Of a stretch of 64,000 nt of DNA, positions 34,982-45,537 are shown piece after piece. The translations under genes were made by a program, and so were the position numbers. How positions within the stretch are numbered: the stretch's first letter is position 1; each line of letters starts with the position of its first letter. Origin of the DNA: Madurella fahalii (Eukaryota > Ascomycota > Sordariomycetes > Sordariales); NCBI GenBank assembly GCA_029876055.1, contig CM056878.1:3286001-3350000 (forward strand). Reading direction: 5' to 3'. The notes under the pieces are model-generated. The model made no database searches. It saw nothing but the letters and a program-made list of their open reading frames with translations, and had not been told where the DNA came from.

Positions 34982-36366
34982 TCACATCGTCCCCTCCGAA
35001 CGTACCGTCCGGCCTCCAATCGTACTCTCATCCCCGCTGTACTCTTTAATCTCGCCATTCTCGTTCAGCGTCTTGGCCGTCCACTGGCCTGCCACCAGCG
35101 GCTTCTTGGCCACCACCACGCGGAGCTTGACGACAAAGGCGTCGACACGCGTCGGATCGTCGGCCACCACCTTCGTGTCGTGCGCCACCTTCTCGCACAG
35201 ATCCCGGACGACCTTCGCATCCCACCCCAGATACCTCGTCAGCAGGCGCAGACACGTCGGTTCGATGCCAGTGACGATCGAAAACAGCCAGAACTTGCCG
35301 TAGCTGCTGTTCTCGCGCGAGCCGATGCCCAGGTCGTACACCGTCTCTTTGATGTCGACGAAGCCCGCTTCCATCAGGAGGTTCTTGTTCAGGTAATGGC
35401 CCACCCTTGGCTTCCCTGATATCTCCGCTGCCTCTACAACGGCTTTGACCAGTATGTCGGCGGCAGAGCCTTCGGGGAAGAAGGATAGGTAATTCTTATC
35501 GGCGAAGAAGTCTTCCCAGTCTATAATCTCGATCCAGCCGCCCGGCCGTAGGCATTCAAATGCCTGACTGTATATGAAACGCCAGTCCGAGAAGGCGCCC
35601 TCCATGTTCCGCAGATGCACCAGATCGACCGTGTCGGCCGGTCGAAGCCATTCCTCTTCAGCGCTCTCTATGTGGAATTCGACGTTGGAGGGGACCTGAT
35701 GTGTCGGCTGGATGGGCGCAATGTCGGTGCCAAAGACCTCGCATTGCGGGTACTTTTCAGCCATGCCGATGGCCCACTCTCCGATGCCCGTGCCAATGTC
35801 CAGGATGTAACGCGGGTTCTCCAATGGCACTGTCGTCAGCTCAAGGTCGAAGAGCTTCAGGTAGACCTGGTGTATCACATATTGCCGTGTCTGCTCAGTT
35901 TGGTCGACGGGCAGAAAGTAGTCGCCACAATATCGCCGCCCATGCTCCACGACGAAGTCGAAGTCTTCGGCATACAGCGTCCGCGAAGAGTCTCTGCACG
36001 GTGGTCAGCATGGTTGTGTCTAAGCAGACTGTAAGTGTGCTGTCCAACGCACATGGTGTCCGAGTCCAGCCCGTTCTGGTACGGATACTCGACCTGGAAG
36101 GCGGGTTGGGTGCCAGGATAACTGCTCATGGCAAAGACCGACCCTGTGTCCGCCACTCCTCCTCCTTCGTCGTCGTCGCAGTCGTCGTCCACCTCTAACG
36201 CCTCAGCCTCGCTCCCAGGAGATGGCAAGTCTTGGTCGACCTCGAAGCGACCGTCCTCGAACAGCCTGTGATCAGGGGTTGTAGACCTCACCGGCCGATC
36301 TGATGGGTCTTCCCTCCACTGCGCGTCCTGTGTCCCGCTGCGGTCCCCTGCTTGCCCCGAATTCAT
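34982..36366 (-). CDS. LaeA-like SAM-dependent methyltransferase
   Basis: Class I methyltransferase of the fungal LaeA/UMTA-type family. Two exons (36366-36053 and 35993-34982) give 441 aa. The N terminus (about 100 residues) is acidic and probably disordered. The core begins after the intron with DSSRTLYAEDFDFVVEHGRRY, then CGDYFLPVDQ. SAM-binding motif I is ILDIGTGIGEWAIGMA (about residues 167-182), followed by VFGTDIAPIQP, the acidic motif II, then DLVHLRNMEGAFSDW and LRPGGWIEIIDWEDFF. Family members often have HxRxxxG-type spacing like this. Known relatives include the global regulator LaeA and many proteins with no known substrate, so a regulatory or secondary-metabolism role is only inferred. 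No biosynthetic cluster surrounds it. The start codon is the least certain part. Confidence 0.88.
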
Positions 36367-39249
36367 TGCTTTCTACTTCGACGAACGCCCTGTAGCCCTG
36401 TAATTGTTTTCCCGGCCCCCGCGCTTCCCCATTAGGTGTCCCTACACAAAACCAGAGGTAGAATAATAATAATAAAGAAATCCTAACTGGCGACGGCAGT
36501 GCATGGGAGCGGTCCTTGCTGGTTCGATTGTGATGTCGAGGGTGGCTCGCTCGAGGGTGGTGGGGAATTGGCCGCGGACCACGATCGCCAAAAGAGGTTA
36601 TCCGAATTCCAAGTTGACGTCGCCTGCGCTGATCGAGTTGCGAGGCCGACACTGATGGTCGAAATCGGCGCGAGGGCCGCGCCCGTGAACCACTACCGTC
36701 CCTTGATGTCAGCTGGATGTCGATATCGGGTTTCCGTCACTCCCCCATTGTAAGTATAGGCGAGCAAGAAGGTTAATAAAGGGGTGTGAGCGCGGACTTG
36801 TAGCGGACGAGACGGGCGACGGAGAGATCTGGGCTCGGCATTGCAATTAATAGGACGAACGGGACTTCAGACTAACGGTATGGAGCGGGACCCGCGCCAG
36901 CCCGGCGCCGGCGAGGTACGTTACATACCCTGCGGGAATCTGCACTGTGCCGGGTTGTCTCGCTGGACTCCCTATCAATCCCCACAGGACAGGTAGGCGA
37001 GGAATGTGCACGATGTACCTGGCAGCGTGCGGGGACGCTAACTAGGCTCTCCCCTGCTAGGCCGAGGCCGGTGGCTGTCCTGAAATGGGAACAAGCAGGG
37101 CGAAACGAAATCGCTTCCGGAAGACATGGCACGATCTTATCTCGAGGTGCCAGCACAGCACGGGATGCTCCATACTGTGTACAGTATCAGTATCAATGCG
37201 CATTGCGTACATGCTTTCCTTGCGCCATCTGCGTCTTTCTGATCCGTTGTCACTGCGGCAGTAGATTCTGGAATAGCGCCGGTGGGATGCTGTTGGACGC
37301 ACGGCACAAGTTCCGCGGGACCCTGTCATCGGGGACTACGTGCATGGATCACTTGAACCGACCAACCATTCGGGGCACAGACCATAAAGGGAGGAGGAGG
37401 GGGAAAAGAAAAAAAATAAAATAAAATAAAAGGAGCGACCATCTTGTCAATTGCGTATGCCGCCCCGAAGTCCGTCGGCGCGGTTACCTCGGTCAAGGGG
37501 GCTGCGAGCGATAGATATCTACTTCTCTGAAGCCTGTTGATATCTCTACAAAAACAGTCTATAGAGCCCCTCCCCCCAAACAAACAAACAAAAACCAAAG
37601 GAAAGAGAAAGAAAAAGAGAACCCAAAAAAAAGAGAAAGGAAAAAAAAGGGAAAAATAGGAAAAAAAGAAGGGCTTTCAGCCCCAAGCTCAGCTTCGCGA
37701 GTGACAGACGCAATACCACCAATCCCACGGCTTACCAATTCATTAATGAGTTGGGATTAAAATCCATCCAAAGTGTCCATCCGCTCCATGTCAGCCAGCT
37801 AGCCGGCTAGCCAGCACAATCATAAGATCAGCACTTCGCAGAGAATAAACACGCAGCAGCCCTGAAGATCGCTGGCCTCCAAATCCGACCGAAAGCCCGG
37901 ATAATTCCATCTCCTACCAAACAAGGCGGCATTCTCCGACCCGATGGCGCGGGATCGCATATCCCGGGATAGCGGAGGGTCACCGCACTATTCCACAAGC
38001 CATCAGAGATCAGCAATCCCCACGGGACCGCTGTTTTGTATTCGTGGAGCCATTGAGCTCTTCGATGTCTAGTGTCTTGGTTCTTGTGGGGTCAACATCA
38101 CCCAGACGGGCGCCGCGCTGAACAGATGCAGGCTCGCTGCAAGATGGGAGGCGGAATGGGAAATGGGCATTCGCCTCGGCGACCGGTGGCCGGGGACGGA
38201 GCGGACAGGCCCCGCACAACTGGATTCCTGTGGAAAACAGTTACAGCCAGGGCGCTCGGGTGGCCAACTGGAAGCTGCCACGACAAAAGCAGCTAGTGTC
38301 GCCCTGTTCCCGAGGCACTGGGTTGGGAATCAGCCCTGAAGGCTGGGTCCCAATCGAACTTTTCTGCGGTGGTGCATTGCAGTGCAGAAGCCCGGTGGTT
38401 CTTAATTATGCCGTGTTCTGGGCCCGGGGATGGATATCCAGGCGGGCGGGAGCTCGCTTAAGTTGTGCGCCTTCCCGTCTCCCCCCGGAGCCGACTCGTT
38501 CGGCCTATTACCAAACGAATACCGCTTTGTCACTTTTAACAACGCTAGGGTGATGCATGGGAGCCAACACCAACGCACCCCTGCGAGTACTGCCTCCAGA
38601 AAGGAGAACTCCGGTGCCCCTATTGATTACGCTACGTACTGTACATATTATCCTTGAGATATGCCAGTGGGGCGTGCTCTTGCCCGTCTGCGGGGTGACC
38701 CCTTTACCGAGTCGTCCAGATCCGGCAGATCGGTCGCCTTTCCCCTGAGCGCCCCAGCGACTCCACCTCCCGAGTCCGGCGAGAGTGGCGGTTGCCAACG
38801 CACCGCTAGTGTATTTGGAGACACAGACCGGCCATCCCCGCGGCCTCCGTGGACAAATTGTTGTCGGGAAAACTTAATCTCGGCAGGAGCCCGATGCAAG
38901 CCATCACAATGCAGTGAACCACGTTGAACCAGACATGTGGGCTCTGGCCCGGTGGGACGGCCTGCCGTCCACTCACTCGGGCCGTGCAGGAGACGTACTG
39001 TACCTGTAAGCACCCGAAGGCTCATCGGGATGCCGAGCTTGGCCAAGTCCAAGAAACGCTTCTTTGATGCCTCTAGCGTCCTCGTATGCTCTCCACCCTT
39101 TGTATACGTAGTAAACAAGAACGCACAGACACAGAGACCCCCTATCGAACAGGACAACATTTGCGGGAATATCGGTCGCCTCCCATCTTGTCACTCCACA
39201 CGCCTAGTACTAATTCACAACTCCTTGGGTACCATCGTCCCCAAACCCA
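36367..39249. other. Gene-poor region between methyltransferase and 4,6-dehydratase
   Basis: About 2.9 kb. The left end should be the methyltransferase promoter; the right end is the dehydratase 3' flank. It includes purine-rich and A-rich runs (about 37390-37430 and 37560-37670), a near-palindrome ATACTGTGTACAGTAT (37172-37187) and two GTACTGTAC words (38636-38644 and 38995-39003). No open frame has a domain. Confidence 0.45.
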
Positions 39250-40836
39250 TTAACCTCTCCCGGTCCCGGTCCCGATCCCAGTTCCAGTCCCAGTCCCAGC
39301 CTCCATCTTTCTCTTCTTTCCCCGGCCATCCCCACTCCCACCCTGCGCCGCCGGCGGGTGATCCGAGACCGGCTCGTGGTCCTCAATCACCTCTCTCCCG
39401 GCCACGACGGGGAATGGGCTGAGCACTTTGCTTATGTCCCCCCACCACCTCTCCCCGAACCGGCGGTACCACTCCACCGTGACCCGCAGGCCCTGCTCGA
39501 AGCTCGTCTTTTGCTCCCAGCCCAGCCGGCGCAGCTTGGTGGCGTCGACCGCGTACCGGTGGTCGTTGAAGGGCCGGTCGTGCGTGTACTTGACCCAGCG
39601 GCCGAATTCTCTTTCTTCTTCCTCCCCCCCCTCCTCCTCCTCCTGCTGCTCCTCCCACTGCTCCTCCCCGCGGCAAGGGGATGATGTCCATCTCGGCAAG
39701 GAGCTTGCGGCAGAGCGCAAGGTTGCTGATCTCATCGTGCGAGCCGACGTTGTAGATGTGCCCGAGCTGGCCCTTGTGGAGGATCGTGTCGAAGGCGTCG
39801 GCGGCGTCCCCCGCGTAGAGGTAGCGCCGTGTGGGCGAGCCGTCGCCGTGCAGGACGACGGGCTTGCCGCGCGCGAGGAGGCAGGTGAACTTGGGGATTA
39901 TTTCTGTTGGCGAGGTGTTTAGAGATGTGCAGTGAGTGGGACAGGGTGGACTGCAAGGAGGACGTGAGACTCACTCTCGGGATACTGGTGCGGGCCGTAG
40001 ACGTTGTTACTCCGCACGATGATGGCTGGGAGTTTGAAGCTTTTTTGGTATGAGTGGACGAGCATCTCGGCGGCCGCCTTGCTGGCGGCGTATGGGTTGG
40101 TGGGCGCGAGGATGCTGCTCTCCAACAGGTCGTCGTCGTCATCCTTGACCTCGCCGTAGACCTCGTCCGTGGAGACGTGGATGAAGCGCTTGACGCCCAC
40201 CCTCTTTGCGCTCTCCAGCAGCACGTGGGTGCCATACACGTTGGTGTGCGTAAAGGCGTACGAGTTGCCGAAACTGAGGTCGACGTGAGACTGGGCGGCA
40301 AAGTGGAAAATGGTGTCGATGTTGTGTCTCTCGAGACAGTCTACAACCTCGGACGGATTGGTGACGTCGCCTTGGTAGAAGGTGAAGTTCCGCCTGTCGT
40401 TGAGTATCCTCGTGTTGTTCAGCGAGGAGCAGTAGTCCAGCTTGTCAAACGAGACAATGTTGTAAGCATGCGGGTATGTGAGGGTTAGATGCCGGACAAG
40501 CCAACATGCTCTACGGCACATCACGCCCTCCAAGTCAGCTCATTCCAGCTACCTCCGAGAGCCGTGGCGCGTCGTTCAGGAGACATACATGAAGCCAGCG
40601 CCTCCCGTTATCATAATGTTCTTCACATCTGGCAGAGGTTCAAACTTGGTGGTGCCTATGAGCACCGGGGCCTCCTTCCAAACCCCATAATCCTCGAAGA
40701 AACCGTTCGCCCGACGGAAGCCTTTTCAGAACCAACCCCTCCGCGGTCAGCATAATCGGGACTGTGGTATGTATCTACGAGCGCGCTCACCATTCGCAAC
40801 CGCTTTGGGCGAGTTCAGGCCAACCGCAATGGTCAT
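39250..40836 (-). CDS. Nucleotide-sugar (UDP/dTDP-glucose) 4,6-dehydratase, apparent 1-nt frameshift
   Basis: Extended short-chain dehydrogenase that makes a 4-keto-6-deoxy sugar nucleotide, in fungi probably the first step toward UDP-rhamnose-type precursors. Exons 40836-40791, 40721-40589, 40510-39975 and 39903-39250 assemble into one frame up to PLPRG. Visible: NAD-binding GGAGFI (residues 55-60), D82 in VSFDKLDY, HFAAQSHVD, catalytic TDEVYG (T174-D175-E176) and YAASK (Tyr200, Lys204), SNNVYGPHQYPE, DGSPTRRYLYAGD and YNVGSHDEISN. Downstream the family sequence (WVKYTHDRPFNDHRYAVD, LGWEQKTSF, TVEWYRRFG) continues in a frame one base off. The shift lies in a G/A-rich low-complexity stretch with an 8-base homopolymer (39624-39631). 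The summed exon length is 3n+1, as this implies. No plausible intron bridges it. It is a real change or a base-count error. The tail has Gly-Thr repeats. Confidence 0.85.
39256..39300. repeat. Imperfect hexamer array at the 4,6-dehydratase 3' end
   Basis: Units of the form TCCCGG/TCCCAG/TTCCAG repeat about seven times on the plus strand. On the coding strand they encode the Gly-Thr/Gly-Ile dipeptide tail immediately before the stop codon at 39250. Such arrays change length easily. Confidence 0.8.
39624..39631. other. C8 homopolymer, likely site of the 4,6-dehydratase frame break
   Basis: Eight C on the plus strand (eight G in the coding strand) in a run of GGA/GAG codons. Removing one base here, or in the C4 run at 39666-39669, brings the two conserved halves of the enzyme into one frame. 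Confidence 0.6.
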
Positions 40837-42123
40837 GGTATGCTCCGTGTCGCCTAGCCGCCTGGTACTTTTTCGGTGCGCCGGTCCGGGGACCGAGACG
40901 TGGAGGTCCACGGGCCGAGAAAAGCAATGCCCGTGCCCTTGAGACCGGCAATCTCAAGTCCGTTCGAATGAGAAACCCGCGATGCCTCGTCGCAAATATC
41001 GAGCCAGATCCGTCGCAGATGTCGCCGGAAAAGGCATTTGCATGCTCTACTTCTCTTGCGTCGGTGGTGGCATCTATTGGTGGCATTGGCGCTCCGTCGA
41101 CAACGTATGGGCAATATCCCGGCATGGCAAAGACGGAAGCTCGCCGAAAGAGGCAAAGAGTGAAGTCTGAATCTCGCTCCAACGGCAACGTTGCGCAGAG
41201 CCCTAACGAGCCGCGCTGCTCCTTTAGACAAAGTTTCGCATATCTCATCCAATCGCCGGTCAAGGTTGCGTGCCCTGGCCTGTTTGACTCGGCCGTGCTG
41301 GGCTTGGGCTGCTCAGTTCCTGGCACATGTTCCTGGCTGCCCTGAACTCGTGTTCCAGCTGCCGTCATGCCTCCCCCCACTCGACCCGCTGTGGGGTTAA
41401 AACCAGTGCTGTGATAACGTGGTCTTAGTGCGTAACTACACTACTCTAGGTTAGATACTACGCCTCCCCCGCCACCTCACCCCAGACCCCGAGGCCTTCA
41501 TTTCCAAACTCCGCTCGTAAAAGGAAGTAAATTGGCGCCAGCCTTAAGACATGCCGATTGGCGGTGGGAAAATGGGGGCGCAGTTCTACCCGCATATTCA
41601 TCAGCGCCCTAGATCTGCGCTCTGCTTGCATCTCAAGACGGAAAACGTCGAGGCACGCGCAAACCCCTGCGTATGAAAGAAGGACGTAATAGAGTTTGAT
41701 ATTTCCCTTACGGGGCGGCACTATATGGAGGCGCAATTGCAGAATGCCAATAGTTTCATGCCGACCCTGTGCTTACCATCCAGCGGAAAGGGTAAGGGTG
41801 TTGTCGTATTGCTGCTACAAACCACATTCAAGCATGCCAAGCACGCAAGGGTGACAGACTGTCAGCCGAAGACGGGATGGGCCCGGGGAGAGAACCAAAC
41901 CCGTCGGCCTTGGCTATCTGGCCTGAAATCCATATCCCGGACTCTGGCCGCATGTAATGCTGCGTTCGTAGTGAAGACATTGGCTTCATAACGAACAGAC
42001 AGCGAGCCTTCTTTTCACATTCCGTCACTTTGTAAGATCACAGCTGATCTTGCCAACTCGCCGGCAAGATCCGGCCCCACGTCCGGCCTCTGGAATGAGC
42101 TCCTCAGCACTGGCGGCTTAACC
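40837..42123. other. Divergent intergenic region 4,6-dehydratase/transporter
   Basis: About 1.3 kb between two divergent genes, expected to hold both promoters. Overlapping plus and minus open frames of about 195 codons (40764-41380) look like mutual shadows and have no domain. Confidence 0.45.
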
Positions 42124-43302
42124 ATGTCAGATACAACAACCGAGGATGAGTACACCAGGCCTGTCCGCACGGTCAAGGCGGGGGCAGACGAGGAGAAGCT
42201 GAGATTGTCGGAGGAACCAGAGACCGCAGGCAATAGCGAAGAGGACGGTCTGCTTCCAAAGGGGAGACAGAGCCAGCACGGGCCCGGAGCCAAAAGCTCA
42301 TTTACATCAGCATTGATCTGGATGGTCGTCAACACGTTGGCGACGATTGGCATTGTACGAGATCATCCTTCCTCTTATCAACCTCTTCTCGATCGTAACT
42401 GCTTGCTAACCCATCTCCAGGTCTTCACGAACAAAGCCATCTTCTCGGATCCCTCTCTCAAACTCGCCCAGCTCTCCTTCGCCGCCTTCCACTTCTTCGT
42501 CACCTACCTCACACTCTTCACCATCTCTCTCCCGCGCTTCGCCCTCTTCGTCCCGCGCCGGACCACCCTGGGCGAGATCCTCCCCCTATCCATCGCCATG
42601 TCCCTCAACGTCATCCTCCCCAACCTTTCCCTCGCCTTCTCCACCGTCACCTTCTATCAGGTCGCGCGCATCCTCCTAACGCCCACCGTGGCAGCCCTCA
42701 ACTACCTCCTCCACCGCGCCACCCTTCCCCTCAACGCCCTGGTCGCCCTCGTCCCGGCCTGCCTCGGCGTAGGGATGGTATCCTACTACGACTCGCTGCC
42801 GGCGCAGTCCGCGGCGGTGAAGACGACCTCGCCGCTGGGCATCGCCTTCGCCTTCTCGGGCATCCTCGCGTCGTCGCTGTACACGGTCTGGATCGCGTCG
42901 TACCACCGCCGCCTCCAGATGTCGTCGATGCAGCTGCTCTACAACCAGGCCCCCGTGTCGGCCGTCATGCTGCTCTACGTCATCCCCTTCGTCGACACCT
43001 TCCCGGACTCGTGGCGCGACGACGTCTCCCCCGGCAGGTGGGGGATGATCCTCCTGAGCGGCGGGTTCGCGGCGCTGATCAACATCTCGCAATTTTTCAT
43101 CATTGCCCAGACCGGGCCCGTGTCGAGCACCGTGGTGGGTCACGTCAAGACCTGCGCGATCGTCGCCCTTGGGTGGGTCACTTCGGGGAGGGCCGTGACG
43201 GATAGGAGTGCGGTCGGGGTGCCGGTGGCGGTTGGGGGAATCGTGGCGTATAGCGTGGTTATGTTGAGAGAGAAGGAGAAGGCGAGGCGGGCGGGGAGGT
43301 GA
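42124..43302 (+). CDS. Triose-phosphate-transporter-family (SLC35/TPT) membrane carrier
   Basis: Multi-pass carrier of the drug/metabolite-transporter fold, in the TPT/SLC35 group that moves nucleotide sugars or phosphorylated metabolites across Golgi or ER membranes. About 60 acidic residues precede the first membrane helix (ALIWMVVNTLATIGIV). Then come VFTNKAIF, HFFVTYLTL, the LNVILPNLSLAFSTVTFYQV block typical of TPT proteins, and the second repeat ending in the TGPVSSTVVGHVKT motif. The frame is open throughout (392 codons), but 42355-42420 (66 nt, GTACGA...CTAACCCATCTCCAG) has the marks of an in-frame intron; removing it joins ATIGIV-type helix 1 directly to VFTNKAIF, as in relatives, giving 370 aa. 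The substrate cannot be told. It is divergent from a nucleotide-sugar dehydratase, which makes a nucleotide-sugar substrate attractive but unproven. Confidence 0.88.
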   Translation: MSDTTTEDEYTRPVRTVKAGADEEKLRLSEEPETAGNSEEDGLLPKGRQSQHGPGAKSSFTSALIWMVVNTLATIGIVRDHPSSYQPLLDRNCLLTHLQVFTNKAIFSDPSLKLAQLSFAAFHFFVTYLTLFTISLPRFALFVPRRTTLGEILPLSIAMSLNVILPNLSLAFSTVTFYQVARILLTPTVAALNYLLHRATLPLNALVALVPACLGVGMVSYYDSLPAQSAAVKTTSPLGIAFAFSGILASSLYTVWIASYHRRLQMSSMQLLYNQAPVSAVMLLYVIPFVDTFPDSWRDDVSPGRWGMILLSGGFAALINISQFFIIAQTGPVSSTVVGHVKTCAIVALGWVTSGRAVTDRSAVGVPVAVGGIVAYSVVMLREKEKARRAGR

Positions 43303-43591
43303 AAGGGATAGATGGGTGTACGCTCTCTTTGGCGTTTTCGGCGTTTCGGCGCTTCCGAGGGGGATTATTTTGGGACTTTTGGTTAGATGTCCTTGGATAC
43401 CCAGAGAATACAGGATGGGCTATGTTCCTGGGCGGTGAGCCAGCTAACCCATGCAGGCAGTGCCCTTGGTGTGTTCTGCAAACATTGTCCGCAGATTACC
43501 ACGGTATGTCGTGTGATGCAGTGCCTTTATGCCCTCCGACCCTTGGATTCGTTTCTCTGCCGGCTATTAGGGTATCACATTGTCCGCTTCC

Positions 43592-45154
43592 TTATAGATT
43601 AAAGCGAGTCCGCTTCTTTTCCATCTTGGCCTTCCATTCCCACTTCAGCGCATCTTCGCCCTCGCTGCCTGCCCTCCCTATTCCTTTGTCTACTCTCCGA
43701 AGCTTCAGTGTCATCCCTACCGCTGGTTAGCATTCCATTCCTACTACATTATTATGAATGAGTACGTACTCGGCCCGATCTCCTGCAAGCCTGCGCGAAT
43801 CCCTTTCACACCTTCCATCTCCTTGCCGTCCGCACCGACGACGTTCTTCTCCGTTGGTCGTGCTTCCCGGAAGATGTATCGGTGCCGGCGGAAGAAGATG
43901 TAATCTAGATGAAGACCGTCAGTTACACGCTTCCGCCACAAGCAAACAGTTGCGACAGTGACATACCGCGTTGATTGTGCAGTGTCACAACCTGTCTGCC
44001 AGACAACTCTGGCTTGGGCGGGAACAGGGTGTGCATGGACTTCGCGGCTAGTAGACCTAGGGGCGTCTTGAAACCGTTAAGGAGAAGCTCTGGCTGCATC
44101 AAGTTAGCAGGTGAATGGCGCTGACTAGGCAGACCTTCTTACATAGTGGTTGGTGGCATTGCCATGTCCGAGAATCGCTTTCCCTGGTTGGTAGTTCCGG
44201 ATAGTGTAGGTGAGTGTCGGGCCGGGGGCCGTATCTTCACCGTTCAGATGACAGACACTGAGCTGGCTCGGCCGCTTCTGGTCCTCGTGGACCACGAGCA
44301 AGGATGTGTATCCTCGGTCTTTGGAGGCAAAAGTTAGTCGTCGTCTGGCGAGACCGCCACTTCATTACGGGCAACATACTCTTGGCGAACTTTGCAATCT
44401 CCCTCACGCTGTATTTGTGCCCGTAACGGTGTGCGCTTCTCCTAATGTATGTGGCTGGCGAGCGATGTGTAAGTATATGACGGGGACTTGTTGCGCCAGG
44501 AGGATACGCACCATTGGGGAATACCGACGCGATCTCCTGTGCCTCCTTGTGTACTGTCCCGTTGAGCCCTGTAGTGACTAGAATCTTAGGATTCGACGGA
44601 GGTTCGTCATTGAATAGATTCTTGAATTGGGTTGCGAGTGTGTCTGGGGTGAGGTCCAGGTTGGTAGACGTCGTCGAAGGGGCGATGCTGGGGTTCCTCT
44701 GTGCCCGCTGTCTTTGGAGCTTCTCCAAGCGCTCTTCAGCATCCTCGCCGTCCTCGTCTTCATCCTCGGACCCAAGCATGCTGTCAACATCGTCATCCTT
44801 CTCCAGGTCATCTTTCATCACTACATCCGCCTCTGCTGCCGCCGCAGCCTCCTCTGCCTCGAGACGCCGGCGCTTCAACTGAGCAACGTCCACTACCGCG
44901 CCAAGACTGTCATCTTCAACATCATCCCATATCCTTTTCTTGTCAATGCTGGCTGGCTGGTTCTTCTCGAGTCGCTCCCTCCTCAGCTCGGGGTTCTTGG
45001 CCTCTTCTTTGCGCCTCCGATGCCGCTCTTCATGACGCGCTTTTCCGGCCGTTTTCTTCTGCGAGACGTAGAGCTGTTGCCGCTTGAGCTTGTTAGACGT
45101 TTTGAGGGACAGCGAGCCCCCGGAGGATGCTCTCCCCGACTTTGAAATCGCCAT
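43592..45154 (-). CDS. rpf1: Ribosome biogenesis protein Rpf1 (Brix domain)
   Basis: Nucleolar factor for assembly of the large ribosomal subunit. Six exons (45154-44512, 44454-44380, 44318-44143, 44093-43967, 43904-43770, 43716-43592) give 426 aa. A Lys/Arg-rich N terminus (NKLKRQQLYVSQKK) and an acidic stretch precede the Brix domain, which opens with NPKILVTTGL. Splices join VFPN|ATYIRRSAHRYGHKY, FAK|NRGYTSLLVVHED, ATNHY|PELLLNGFKTPLG, HNQR|DYIFFRRHRYIF and EIGPR|MTLKLRRVDKG. The end (KRTRFNL) matches the family. Every intron phase agrees, and the total is 1281 nt. For the last intron the acceptor CGGTAG at 43717 is preferred over the upstream CCAG, because it yields GPRMTLKLRRV. It is divergent from glycyl-tRNA synthetase over 383 nt. 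Confidence 0.95.
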
Positions 45155-45537
45155 TGTCGTCGAGCCCGGTCTGTTGTTGCAATTGCAGCGTTGATAAGGT
45201 TATCTCCAATTTTTTTAATTTTTTTTTTTTTTCCTGCACATTGGCCGCTGCATCCATGCAGTGCTAGGGACGGCCTAGCAGCTTACAAGGGTCCTGGTTG
45301 CCCCTCACTGCGCCCAAAATTTGTGGTCAGGTACCTAAGGTACCTGAATGAGGGGCACTTTGTGGCGGCTAATTGAATTTCCGTCAGTGGCGCGTGCCAC
45401 CTATTTGCTGCGAGATGTGGAGATGCGAGTCACAGTCCCCTCAATCTGTGCAGCTTCCAGGCGCAATCGGCCGCAAAAAAAGAGGGATCTTGGTAGGGGA
45501 AAAAAGGGCCGTGACTCACCTGGTTGGGCCACCTTCA
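45155..45537. promoter_or_regulatory. Compact divergent promoter rpf1/grs1
   Basis: 383 nt separate the start codons of two translation-related genes. It holds a T-rich run (about 45210-45234) and a 19-nt near-palindrome (45328-45346) set inside a second inverted repeat. Shared control of ribosome-assembly and aminoacylation genes is plausible but inferred from position only. Confidence 0.5.
45301..45355. repeat. Nested inverted repeats in the rpf1/grs1 promoter
   Basis: CAGGTACCTAAGGTACCTG (45328-45346) is palindromic apart from its central base. It also reads as two copies of AGGTACCT. Outside it, CCCCTCA (45301-45307) pairs with TGAGGGG (45349-45355). Confidence 0.75.

Noticed and set aside
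37380..37680. A-rich region considered as a RIP-mutated transposon remnant
   Set aside because: It is simple purine-rich low-complexity sequence without terminal repeats or decayed transposase frames.
39600..39645. Short intron that would bridge the 4,6-dehydratase frame break
   Set aside because: The only GT (within GCAGTGGG) would give introns of 16-34 nt in the right phase, without branch site or pyrimidine tract; too short to be credible.
40764..41380. Two overlapping frames of about 195 codons, plus and minus
   Set aside because: Mutual shadows; one overlaps the start exon of the 4,6-dehydratase; no domain.
34982..43302. Possible secondary-metabolite cluster (methyltransferase, sugar dehydratase, carrier)
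   Set aside because: No backbone enzyme (polyketide synthase, NRPS, terpene synthase) or cluster regulator is present, and the flanking genes are housekeeping.
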